From the NCBI RefSeq assembly GCF_014654205.1, contig NZ_BNAW01000001.1, positions 186,001 through 250,000 of the forward strand: 64,000 nt of DNA, read 5' to 3'. A model generated the notes under the pieces. It was not told where the DNA came from. It saw nothing but the letters and a program-made list of their open reading frames with translations, and did no database searches. Of this stretch, positions 57,690 to 64,000 are shown piece after piece. Source of the DNA: Amycolatopsis bullii. Lineage in GTDB: Bacteria > Actinomycetota > Actinomycetes > Mycobacteriales > Pseudonocardiaceae. Both the position numbers and the translations under genes were made by a program. Position 1 is the stretch's first letter. Every line of letters starts with the position of its first letter.

Positions 57690-58621
57690 CGGCGATGACT
57701 CTGGTGACCGGAGCGGACGTCGCCGAGGCCGCGGCCCTGATCGGCCCGTCGCTGCTGCCGACGAAACTGGCCGGGCCGGTCCGCAGCCTGTGGATCAAAC
57801 CGGAGAACCGGCAGCGGACCGGGTCTTTCAAGGTCCGCGGCGCGCTCAACGCCGTGGCGCGCCTGTCCGGACGACAGCACGTGCTCGCCCAGTCCTCGGG
57901 CAACCACGGGCGGGCCATCGCCTACGCCGCGGCCCGCCACGGCCTGCGCGCCACCGTGGTCCTGCCCGACACCGCACCCGCGCACAAGGTCGACGCCGTG
58001 CGGGCGCTGGGCGCCGAAGTGGTCATCGTGCCGCCCGCGCGCCGGGAACCGGCGACGGCCGAGCTGCTGGCGAGCACCGGCGCGGCGTTGGTCGGCTCGG
58101 CCGACTTCGCCGTGATCGCCGGGCACGGCACGGTCGGCGCGGAGATCGTCCGGGACCTGCCGTCCGCCGGCACCGTGCTGGTGCCGGTCTGCAACGGCGG
58201 CCTGCTCGCCGGTGTCGCCGTCGCGGTCAAGGCCCTGTCCCCGGGGACGCGGGTCGTCGGGGTCGAGCCCGCACTGGCCGCCGACGCCGCCGAGTCGCTG
58301 CGGACCGGACGGCTCGTGCGCTGGCCGGTCGCCCGGACCTACCGCACGATCGCCGACGGGCTGCGGGCCCCGGTGCTGGGCGAACTGGCCTGGCAGCACA
58401 TCCGGGCGCTGGTCGACGACATCGTCACCGTCGGCGAGGACGACATCGTGGCCGCGCAGGCGTTCCTGCTCGAGTCGTTCGGCGTGCTCGCCGAACCGAG
58501 CGGCGCGGTGGCCACCGCCGCGCACCTGACCGGGCGGGTCGCCGGGCCCGTGGTCGCCATCGTTTCCGGCGGGAACGTCGCCGCCCCGAGCAGAGAGCGG
58601 GTGTCCGTTGAGCACGGCTGA
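57686..58621 (+). CDS. Fold-type II PLP enzyme, threonine dehydratase/serine racemase-like
   Basis: 311 residues. PLP Lys in RTGSFKVRGALNAVARL, phosphate-handling SSGNHGRAIAYAA, a glycine loop reading CNGGLLAGVAVAV instead of the common GGGGL, and the C-terminal SGGN motif (VAIVSGGNVAAPS). Such enzymes dehydrate threonine or serine or racemise serine. GTG 57686 overlaps the NRPS2 stop (GTGA); ATG 57695 is an alternative. Its place in the operon suggests a building-block role (for example D-Ser or a dehydro/keto acid), but this is inference. Confidence 0.85.
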   Translation: MTAMTLVTGADVAEAAALIGPSLLPTKLAGPVRSLWIKPENRQRTGSFKVRGALNAVARLSGRQHVLAQSSGNHGRAIAYAAARHGLRATVVLPDTAPAHKVDAVRALGAEVVIVPPARREPATAELLASTGAALVGSADFAVIAGHGTVGAEIVRDLPSAGTVLVPVCNGGLLAGVAVAVKALSPGTRVVGVEPALAADAAESLRTGRLVRWPVARTYRTIADGLRAPVLGELAWQHIRALVDDIVTVGEDDIVAAQAFLLESFGVLAEPSGAVATAAHLTGRVAGPVVAIVSGGNVAAPSRERVSVEHG

Positions 58622-59597
58622 AATCGGCGGGGTGCTCGCGACCATCGGCGGCACGCCCCTGGTCGCCCTGGACCGGATCGGCAAGGGCCTGCGTGTCTTC
58701 GCGAAGATGGAGAAGTTCAACCCCGGCGGCAGCGTCAAGGACCGGACCGCGCTGCACATGCTGCAGGGCGCGCTGCGCGCGGGCGCGCTGGTGCCGGGCC
58801 GCTCGGTCGTGGTCGAGTCCACGTCGGGCAACCTCGGCGTCGGCCTGGCCCAGCTGTGCGCCTACTTCGGGCTCGACCTCGTCTGCGTCGTCGACACCCG
58901 CACGACCGCCCAGACGATCGCGCTCCTGCGGGCCTACGGCGCCACCGTCGAACTGGTCACCGAGCCGGTGGACGGCGATCTGCTCGGCGCCCGGATCGCC
59001 CGGGTGCGCGAGCTGCTCGCGCAGCTGCCGGACGCCTTCTGGCCCGATCAGTACGCCAACCCGCTCAACCCCGCGGCGCACGAGCAGACCATGCGCGAGA
59101 TCGCCGATGCTCTCGACGGCCGCGTCGACTACCTGTTCTGCTCGGTCAGCACCGGCGGCACCATGCGCGGCTGCGCGGACTACATCCGGCGGCACGGGCT
59201 CACCACCGAACTCGTCGCGGTCGATGCCGCCGGCAGCGCGATCTTCCACGTCCCGACCGAGGGACGGCTGCTGCCCGGGCACGGCGCCGGGCGGCGCCCG
59301 CCGCTGGTGGACCCCTCCGCCGTGCGCGAGGTGGTCCACGTGACCGACCTCGAGTGCGTGCGTGCCTGCCGCGACCTCGTGGCCCGCGAAGCAATCCTCG
59401 CGGGCGGTTCCTCGGGCGCGACCGTCGCCGCACTGGGGAAGCTGCGGGACCGCATCCCGGCGGGCTCGGTGTGCGTGCTCGTCTTCCCCGACGACGGCAA
59501 CCGGTACCTCGACACCATCTACTCCGACCACTGGGTGCGCGAACACTTCGGCGAGCTGCCCGCTCCCGCGTCCCGCGCGCTCGCGGCCCTTCCCTGA
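58608..59597 (+). CDS. sbnA: SbnA-like N-(2-amino-2-carboxyethyl)-L-glutamate synthase
   Basis: 329-residue PLP enzyme of the cysteine-synthase fold but with SbnA-specific segments: NPGGSVKDRTALHML (PLP Lys), STSGNLGVGLAQLCAYFGLD, PDQYANPLNPAAHEQT, CSVSTGGTMRGCADYIR, VAVDAAGSAIFHVP and AGGSSGATVAAL. SbnA joins O-phospho-L-serine and glutamate, the first step to L-2,3-diaminopropionate (staphyloferrin B; VioB in viomycin). TTG 58608 starts within the end of the preceding gene (14-bp overlap). Completes a pair with the SbnB gene two genes downstream. Confidence 0.92.
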   Translation: MSTAEIGGVLATIGGTPLVALDRIGKGLRVFAKMEKFNPGGSVKDRTALHMLQGALRAGALVPGRSVVVESTSGNLGVGLAQLCAYFGLDLVCVVDTRTTAQTIALLRAYGATVELVTEPVDGDLLGARIARVRELLAQLPDAFWPDQYANPLNPAAHEQTMREIADALDGRVDYLFCSVSTGGTMRGCADYIRRHGLTTELVAVDAAGSAIFHVPTEGRLLPGHGAGRRPPLVDPSAVREVVHVTDLECVRACRDLVAREAILAGGSSGATVAALGKLRDRIPAGSVCVLVFPDDGNRYLDTIYSDHWVREHFGELPAPASRALAALP

Positions 59598-59607
59598 GGA
59601 GCTTTTC

Positions 59608-60522
59608 GTGCGTCATCTCATCTCGCTGGACGACCTCGCCGACGACGATCTGCGGGCCATCGTGCGCCGGGCCGCCCAGCTGGCCGAACGGCCGCGCTCG
59701 GCGGGAACGTCGCTGCGCGGCGACGTCGTCGGCATCCACTTCCGCAAGACCTCCACCCGCACCCGCACCGCGTTCTCCGCCGGCGCGCTGCGGCTGGGCG
59801 CGCAGATCATCGCCTACGGTCCCGGCGACCTGCAGACCAACACCGGCGAAACCATCGAGGACACCGGCCGGGTGCTGTCCTCGATGCTCGACGTCCTGGT
59901 GGCCCGCACCGCCGCCGACCCGGCCGAACTGCGGACCCTCGCCGCGCAGGACCGGATGGCGGTGATCAACGCCATGAGCGAGGACGAGCACCCGACCCAG
60001 GCCCTGGCCGACCTGACCACCCTGGTCCGCCGGTTCGGGCGCGTCGACGGGCTCCGCGTGCTCTACCTCGGCGAAGGCAACAACTCGGCGGCCGCGCTCG
60101 CACTGGCGCTGAGCCGGTTCCCCGGCGCCGAACTGCACCTGCGCACCCCACCCGGGTACGGCCTCACCGCGGACGTGCTGGCCAGGGCCCAGGCCCACGC
60201 GATCCGCAGCGGAGCCTCCATTGTGGAGCTCCACGACCCGGAAGACGTGCCGGACGGCGTCGACGTCGTCTACACCACCCGGTGGGAGACGACCGGCACG
60301 ACCAAACCCGACCCCGACTGGCGCAAGCTCTTCGCGCCGTTCCAGGTGACGACGCAGCTGTGGCGGACCAGCCCCGGCGCGGTGTTCCTGCACGACCTGC
60401 CCGCCCACCGCGGCGAAGAAGTCACCACCGAGGTGCTCGACGGCCCGCACAGCCTCGCCTTCGCCCAGGCGGAGAACAAGCTGTACTCCGCGATGGCGGC
60501 GCTGGAATGGTGCCGCTCGTGA
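59608..60522 (+). CDS. Ornithine/aspartate carbamoyltransferase-like enzyme (VioL-like)
   Basis: 304 residues. The carbamoyl phosphate motif FRKTSTRTRTAFSAGA, HPTQALADLTTLVRRFGR and the C-terminal HDLPAHRGEEVTTEVLDG are intact, so it should be active with carbamoyl phosphate. No arginine-pathway gene is near. In viomycin and capreomycin clusters a related enzyme (VioL type) carbamoylates the beta-amino group of 2,3-diaminopropionate; the flanking SbnA and SbnB genes make the same role likely here. GTG 59608 with GAGGAG upstream. Confidence 0.88.
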   Translation: MRHLISLDDLADDDLRAIVRRAAQLAERPRSAGTSLRGDVVGIHFRKTSTRTRTAFSAGALRLGAQIIAYGPGDLQTNTGETIEDTGRVLSSMLDVLVARTAADPAELRTLAAQDRMAVINAMSEDEHPTQALADLTTLVRRFGRVDGLRVLYLGEGNNSAAALALALSRFPGAELHLRTPPGYGLTADVLARAQAHAIRSGASIVELHDPEDVPDGVDVVYTTRWETTGTTKPDPDWRKLFAPFQVTTQLWRTSPGAVFLHDLPAHRGEEVTTEVLDGPHSLAFAQAENKLYSAMAALEWCRS

Positions 60523-61550
60523 CCTGGTTCGACGAAGCAGCCACCGGGCTGGCCGGCGCGGGCGAGGTCACCCTGCTGTCCCGGGACGACGTCCGGCGGT
60601 GCCTGGCCGGCTTCGACCCCGTCGACGTCGTCCGCGCCACCCTGGAAGACCACGACCGAGGTGCCACCGTGCTGCCCGCCGAGGCGTACCTGCGCTGGGA
60701 AAACTCGCACGGCGCCTACACGCGGTCGATCGGCATGCCGGGCGCGGTGCGGTCGCACTACGGCATGAAGATCATCAACGCGAGCGTGTCCAACCCCGCG
60801 GCCGGCCTGGAACGCGCGGGCGGGCTCGGCCTGTCCTTCGACCCGGAAACCGCGCGCATCACCACGATCATGGAGGCCGGCCTGCTCAGCGCCGTCCGCA
60901 CCGCCGCCGTCAGCGCGGCCGGGATCGACGCCGCCGGCTACGCGGAGGCGCGGTCACTGGCCGTCGTCGGCTGCGGTGCCCAGGGCCGGATGCACGCACT
61001 CCTGCTGGCCCGCCGCCTGCCCGGGCTGCGGACGGTGGCGCTGTACGACCGGTCGCCGGAAGTGGCGGCCGCGCTGGCCGCCGCCCTCCCGGGACCGGAG
61101 GTGACGGTGCACGACTCCGCGCGGGCCGCGGTGTCGGCCGCCGAGATCGCGGTGTTCACCACCACCGCCGACGACGGCTACGCCGAGCCCGACTGGGCAC
61201 GGCCGGGCGCCCTGCTGGTCAACGTGTCCCTCGGCGACCTCACCGACGCGGTGTTCCTCGAGGCGGCCGCGGTGTACGTCGACGACCTCGACCTGGTCGC
61301 CGACAACCCCCGCCGTCCCCTCGGCCGCCTGATGGCCGCCGGCCGGATCAGCCGCCCCGGCGGCCCGGCGCGCCCGATCGACGCCACCCTCGGCGGCCTG
61401 CTCACCGGCCGCTACCAAGCCCGCGGTGTCGCCCACCCGTTCGTGGTGCTCAACCCGTTCGGCATGGGCGTCCTGGACGTCGCCCTCTACGCCGCTGTCG
61501 CGGAACAGGCCCGGCGCAGCGGGCTCGGGACGGCCGTCCACCTCGGCTGA
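60519..61550 (+). CDS. sbnB: SbnB-like N-((2S)-2-amino-2-carboxyethyl)-L-glutamate dehydrogenase
   Basis: 343 residues of the ornithine cyclodeaminase/mu-crystallin fold with SbnB-type segments: YGMKIINASVSNPAAGLERA, EAGLLSAVRTAAVSAAGI, Rossmann loop VVGCGAQGRMHAL, GALLVNVSLGDLTDAVFLEA, YVDDLDLV and LNPFGMGVLDVALYA. SbnB uses NAD to split the SbnA product into 2,3-diaminopropionate and 2-oxoglutarate. GTG 60519 overlaps the carbamoyltransferase stop (GTGA). It is the last gene of the operon and stops 1 bp before the convergent hydrolase gene. Confidence 0.92.
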   Translation: MTWFDEAATGLAGAGEVTLLSRDDVRRCLAGFDPVDVVRATLEDHDRGATVLPAEAYLRWENSHGAYTRSIGMPGAVRSHYGMKIINASVSNPAAGLERAGGLGLSFDPETARITTIMEAGLLSAVRTAAVSAAGIDAAGYAEARSLAVVGCGAQGRMHALLLARRLPGLRTVALYDRSPEVAAALAAALPGPEVTVHDSARAAVSAAEIAVFTTTADDGYAEPDWARPGALLVNVSLGDLTDAVFLEAAAVYVDDLDLVADNPRRPLGRLMAAGRISRPGGPARPIDATLGGLLTGRYQARGVAHPFVVLNPFGMGVLDVALYAAVAEQARRSGLGTAVHLG

Positions 61551-61551
61551 G

Positions 61552-62604
61552 TCACCGGCCGACCTTGCGATCGGCCCAGGCGATGACGGCCTTGAAGTAG
61601 TCGGGCGCGTTGGGCGCGTAGTTGATCGCGTGCCCGTACCCCTGCAGCGCGTACGTGGTCAGGTCGGCGCCGGCGGCGTAGTACGGCGTCTCGGACGCCT
61701 TGATCCCGCCCGCCGACGCGCAGTCGGTGGCCAGCAGCCCGCAGAACACCGTGTCCTGACCCAGCACCACCATCACCGGCCGGTCGATCAGCAGCGAGTA
61801 GGGCGCGATGATGCCGATCGGGAAGAGGTCGGCCGCCTGCTCGTACGCCGAAGTGTCCTTCGTCGCCTCGTCGAAGGCGATCGCGCCGTCCACCTTCGGC
61901 CCGGGGGCGTGGAAGATCGAGTACCGGCTGCCCGGCATCGTGGTCAGGTAACCGACGTCGTAGCCGCCCCGAGCGAACCTGGGGTCGAGCATGGCCGGGT
62001 AGGTCGAGGCGAAGACCGCCGTCGTCCCGGTGAGGTTCAGCCGGTGGGCCAGCCCGGTGACGAGCACCGCGTCGACGTCGGCGAAGGTGGCCGCCTCGAT
62101 GCTGGCCGTACCGGAGCCGAACGAATGCCCGGCCAGGATCACCTTGCCGAACCGCGGCCCCTGCGCACCGGACCGGACGGCCTGGATCACCTGGTGCACC
62201 ACGGCCGCTTCGGTGATCGTCGTCAGCACCGCACTCGGCGGCGTGCTGCTCCCCCCGGTGCCCAGCCGGTCCAGGGCGAGCGTGGCGTAACCGGCGTTGT
62301 TCATCGCCAGCCGGTAGGACCGGATCGCCGGCTGGTAACCGATGTCCCAGTAGGAACTGTTGTACGTGCCGCCGGGAACGAGCACCTGAACCGTGTTCGC
62401 ACCCCCCGACGGCACGCACAGGGTGCCGTGCATCGTCTGCGGCAGCGCCACGAGCGTCACCGGGAAATACAGCTCCCGGCAGCTCGCGCCGTCCGCTCTG
62501 GCGGACACGGGCACCAGCAGGAAACCCAGCGCCACCAGCACGAGCACGACGGCCCGCCGTCGACGACCGGCGGCGCGCTTCAGCCCACCAAGGATTCCGA
62601 ACAC
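61552..62604 (-). CDS. Secreted alpha/beta hydrolase
   Basis: 350 residues. Signal peptide (RAVVLVLVALGFLLVPVSA), then an alpha/beta-hydrolase fold with VLVPGGTYNSSYWD (oxyanion strand), nucleophile GHSFGSGTAS, an acidic strand VMVVLGQDTVF and the catalytic His in GYGHAINYAPNAPDYF. Two Cys pairs may be disulfides. Substrate unknown. Its stop nearly abuts the SbnB stop (convergent). It lies 55 bp downstream of the P450 gene on the same strand, so those two may be cotranscribed. Confidence 0.85.
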   Translation of the reverse strand: MFGILGGLKRAAGRRRRAVVLVLVALGFLLVPVSARADGASCRELYFPVTLVALPQTMHGTLCVPSGGANTVQVLVPGGTYNSSYWDIGYQPAIRSYRLAMNNAGYATLALDRLGTGGSSTPPSAVLTTITEAAVVHQVIQAVRSGAQGPRFGKVILAGHSFGSGTASIEAATFADVDAVLVTGLAHRLNLTGTTAVFASTYPAMLDPRFARGGYDVGYLTTMPGSRYSIFHAPGPKVDGAIAFDEATKDTSAYEQAADLFPIGIIAPYSLLIDRPVMVVLGQDTVFCGLLATDCASAGGIKASETPYYAAGADLTTYALQGYGHAINYAPNAPDYFKAVIAWADRKVGR

Positions 62605-62659
62605 GGGAAACTACCTCCGAAAGAGATCGAAAATCAGGAAAGGGATCTTCCGGTGCCGG

Positions 62660-63991
62660 TCAGGCCGCGCGCCGGGGCAGCACGGTCATCGGCATCCGGT
62701 CCGGGTAGGCGGCCGAAGTGACGGTGAGCCGCACCGGCACCCCCGGCACCGGGAACAGTTCCCACCCGGCCAGCACAGTGGCCGCGACCAGCGTGATTTC
62801 GGTGTGGGCAAACGCCTGCCCGAGACATTGCCGCCCGCCCGCGCCGAACGGCACATACGCCCCCTTCGGGAGGCGCGCCGCTCGCTCGGGCAGCCAGCGA
62901 TCGGGATCGAACCGCTCCGGATCTTCGTGGAACCGCGGATCGAAGTGCAGCGCAAAGGGGCTGAACATGACCTCCGTACCGGCGGGCAGCCGCACCCCGC
63001 CGAGTTCGATGTCCCGCAGGGCCCGCCGCATGAGAATCCAGATCGGGTACATCCGCAGGACTTCGCTGACGACGCGGCGCAGGTACCCCAGCTTCGCGAC
63101 GTCGGCGAAGGTCGCCGCGCGGCCACCCAGGACCTCGTCCACCTCCGCCCGCGCCCGCCGCTCGACCTCCGGGTGCCGCGCCAGCTCGTGGAACAGCCAG
63201 GTCAGCGCGACGGCGCTGGTCTCGCTGCCCGCGGTCAGCAGCGTGATCACCTCGTCGTAGACCTGCTCGTCGGTCATCCCCTCACCGGTGCCGGGATCCC
63301 GGGCCAGCATCAGCATGGACAGCAGATCGCCGTGGTCCTCCCCGGTGACGCGCCACCCGGCGATGACCTCGTGCACGACCCGCCGGAGCCGCTCGACGGC
63401 CCGGTCGAACCGCCGGTTGGCGGGGACGACCGGAACGTGTTCGAGGAACCGCGGCGACAACGCCCGGACCATCCCCGCCTTCAGCACCACCGGGATCGAC
63501 CGGCGTGCCTCCGCGACGGCCTGCCGCCCGAGCTCGGTGGCGAACAGCGTCTCCCCCACCACGGTGATCGCCAGCCGCTGCAGGTCGGCGTCCAGCCGGC
63601 GGACCTCCCCCGCCCGCCAGGTACCGGTCAGCTCGGTGGCGGCCCGCACCATCGTGTCCGCGTACGCGTCGAGCCGGGCACCGTGGAACGCCGGCTGCAT
63701 CAACCGGCGCTGCCGCAGGTGGAAGACCCCTTCCGACATGACGAGCCCGTTTCCCATGAACGGCCGGAAACGGTCGAAGATGATCCCCTTCGAGAAGCTG
63801 GTCCCCTGCGTCACGAGGACCTGATTGACCAACTCCGGGCTCGTCAGGAAATACGTCTCCAGCGGCCCCAGGAACAGGCGCACGATATCGCCGTGTGCCC
63901 GCAGGGAAGACGTGAACCCGACCCGCCGCCGCAACAAAGACGGCGTGTGCCCCAGCAGGATCCGACGGCCGGGTGCGACCGGGACGCTCAT
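62660..63991 (-). CDS. Cytochrome P450 monooxygenase
   Basis: 443 residues, soluble. I-helix LTAGSETSAVALTWLFHELA, ExxR as EVLRMYPIWILMRRALR, and the haem loop PFGAGGRQCLGQAFAH with the Cys ligand. The N-terminal VAPGRRILLGHTPSLLRRR and HGDIVRLFLGP match the bacterial CYP group that includes terpene and fatty-acid oxygenases. It needs ferredoxin partners not seen here. Position beside the NRPS cluster allows a tailoring role (hydroxylation of the peptide), but opposite orientation leaves this open. ATG 63991 lies 9 bp from the window edge. Confidence 0.93.
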   Translation of the reverse strand: MSVPVAPGRRILLGHTPSLLRRRVGFTSSLRAHGDIVRLFLGPLETYFLTSPELVNQVLVTQGTSFSKGIIFDRFRPFMGNGLVMSEGVFHLRQRRLMQPAFHGARLDAYADTMVRAATELTGTWRAGEVRRLDADLQRLAITVVGETLFATELGRQAVAEARRSIPVVLKAGMVRALSPRFLEHVPVVPANRRFDRAVERLRRVVHEVIAGWRVTGEDHGDLLSMLMLARDPGTGEGMTDEQVYDEVITLLTAGSETSAVALTWLFHELARHPEVERRARAEVDEVLGGRAATFADVAKLGYLRRVVSEVLRMYPIWILMRRALRDIELGGVRLPAGTEVMFSPFALHFDPRFHEDPERFDPDRWLPERAARLPKGAYVPFGAGGRQCLGQAFAHTEITLVAATVLAGWELFPVPGVPVRLTVTSAAYPDRMPMTVLPRRAA

Positions 63992-64000
63992 TTCCTCTCC

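Overview
The window is very GC-rich and densely coded, with many GTG and a few TTG starts and frequent 4-bp GTGA or ATGA overlaps between genes. It carries RbpA, a resuscitation-promoting-factor-like protein, separate Lnt and polyprenol-phosphate mannosyltransferase genes, and a type VII (ESX) toxin locus. Together these point to a filamentous actinomycete, most likely Pseudonocardiales (Amycolatopsis-like). That assignment is inference; no rRNA or species marker is present.

Layout. 1-2342: truncated XRE/cupin regulator, divergent Bar-like GNAT acetyltransferase, and an ArsR gene between two SRPBCC (AHSA1-type) genes. 2343-5200: orphan tyrosine recombinase beside a 19-bp-armed inverted repeat, a zinc-ribbon protein and a glycerophosphodiesterase, punctuated by three related long palindromes with CGTGAGTG ends. 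5203-16835: mostly housekeeping (Rpf-like lysozyme, UMF1 transporter, thymidine kinase, RbpA with a SigR-type promoter, NudK, DeoR regulator, PIG-L deacetylase, Ppm1, Lnt, YtcJ-like amidohydrolase, KamA-family radical SAM enzyme). 17060-22319: secreted and membrane proteins and a five-gene type VII toxin operon (YbaB-like, EspC-like, WXG-like, CdiA-type tRNase-like toxin, putative immunity). 22363-26490: TetR with an SDR/SnoaL pair, then a DHA2 drug exporter and LysR. 26682-42825: accessory secretome (GH27 and GH62 glycosidases with ricin-type CBM13 domains, two peptidoglycan hydrolases sharing one beta-propeller type, YVTN propeller, small secreted peptides), stress and regulatory genes (OsmC, LuxR, MerR-HEAT, HEAT) and two gene relics.

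43173-61550 is a nonribosomal peptide cluster. An XRE/NB-ARC/TPR regulator precedes two tandem NRPS genes: A-PCP-C-A-PCP-(degenerate PCP), then C-A-PCP-C-PCP-TE fused to a 12-helix MFS exporter. Four co-directional, nearly abutting genes follow: a threonine dehydratase/serine racemase-like PLP enzyme, an SbnA homologue, a VioL-like carbamoyltransferase and an SbnB homologue. SbnA plus SbnB make L-2,3-diaminopropionate from O-phosphoserine and glutamate. With the carbamoyltransferase, the cluster is predicted to build a peptide containing diaminopropionate and/or beta-ureidoalanine and to export it through its own assembly-line-fused transporter. A convergent secreted hydrolase and a cytochrome P450 lie at the right edge and may or may not belong to it.

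No rRNA, tRNA, CRISPR array or recognisable insertion sequence was seen. The most notable non-coding signals are repeat and palindrome families: the CGTGAGTG hairpins, a 21-bp inverted repeat array after rbpA, and a palindrome inside the coding sequence of the first NRPS.
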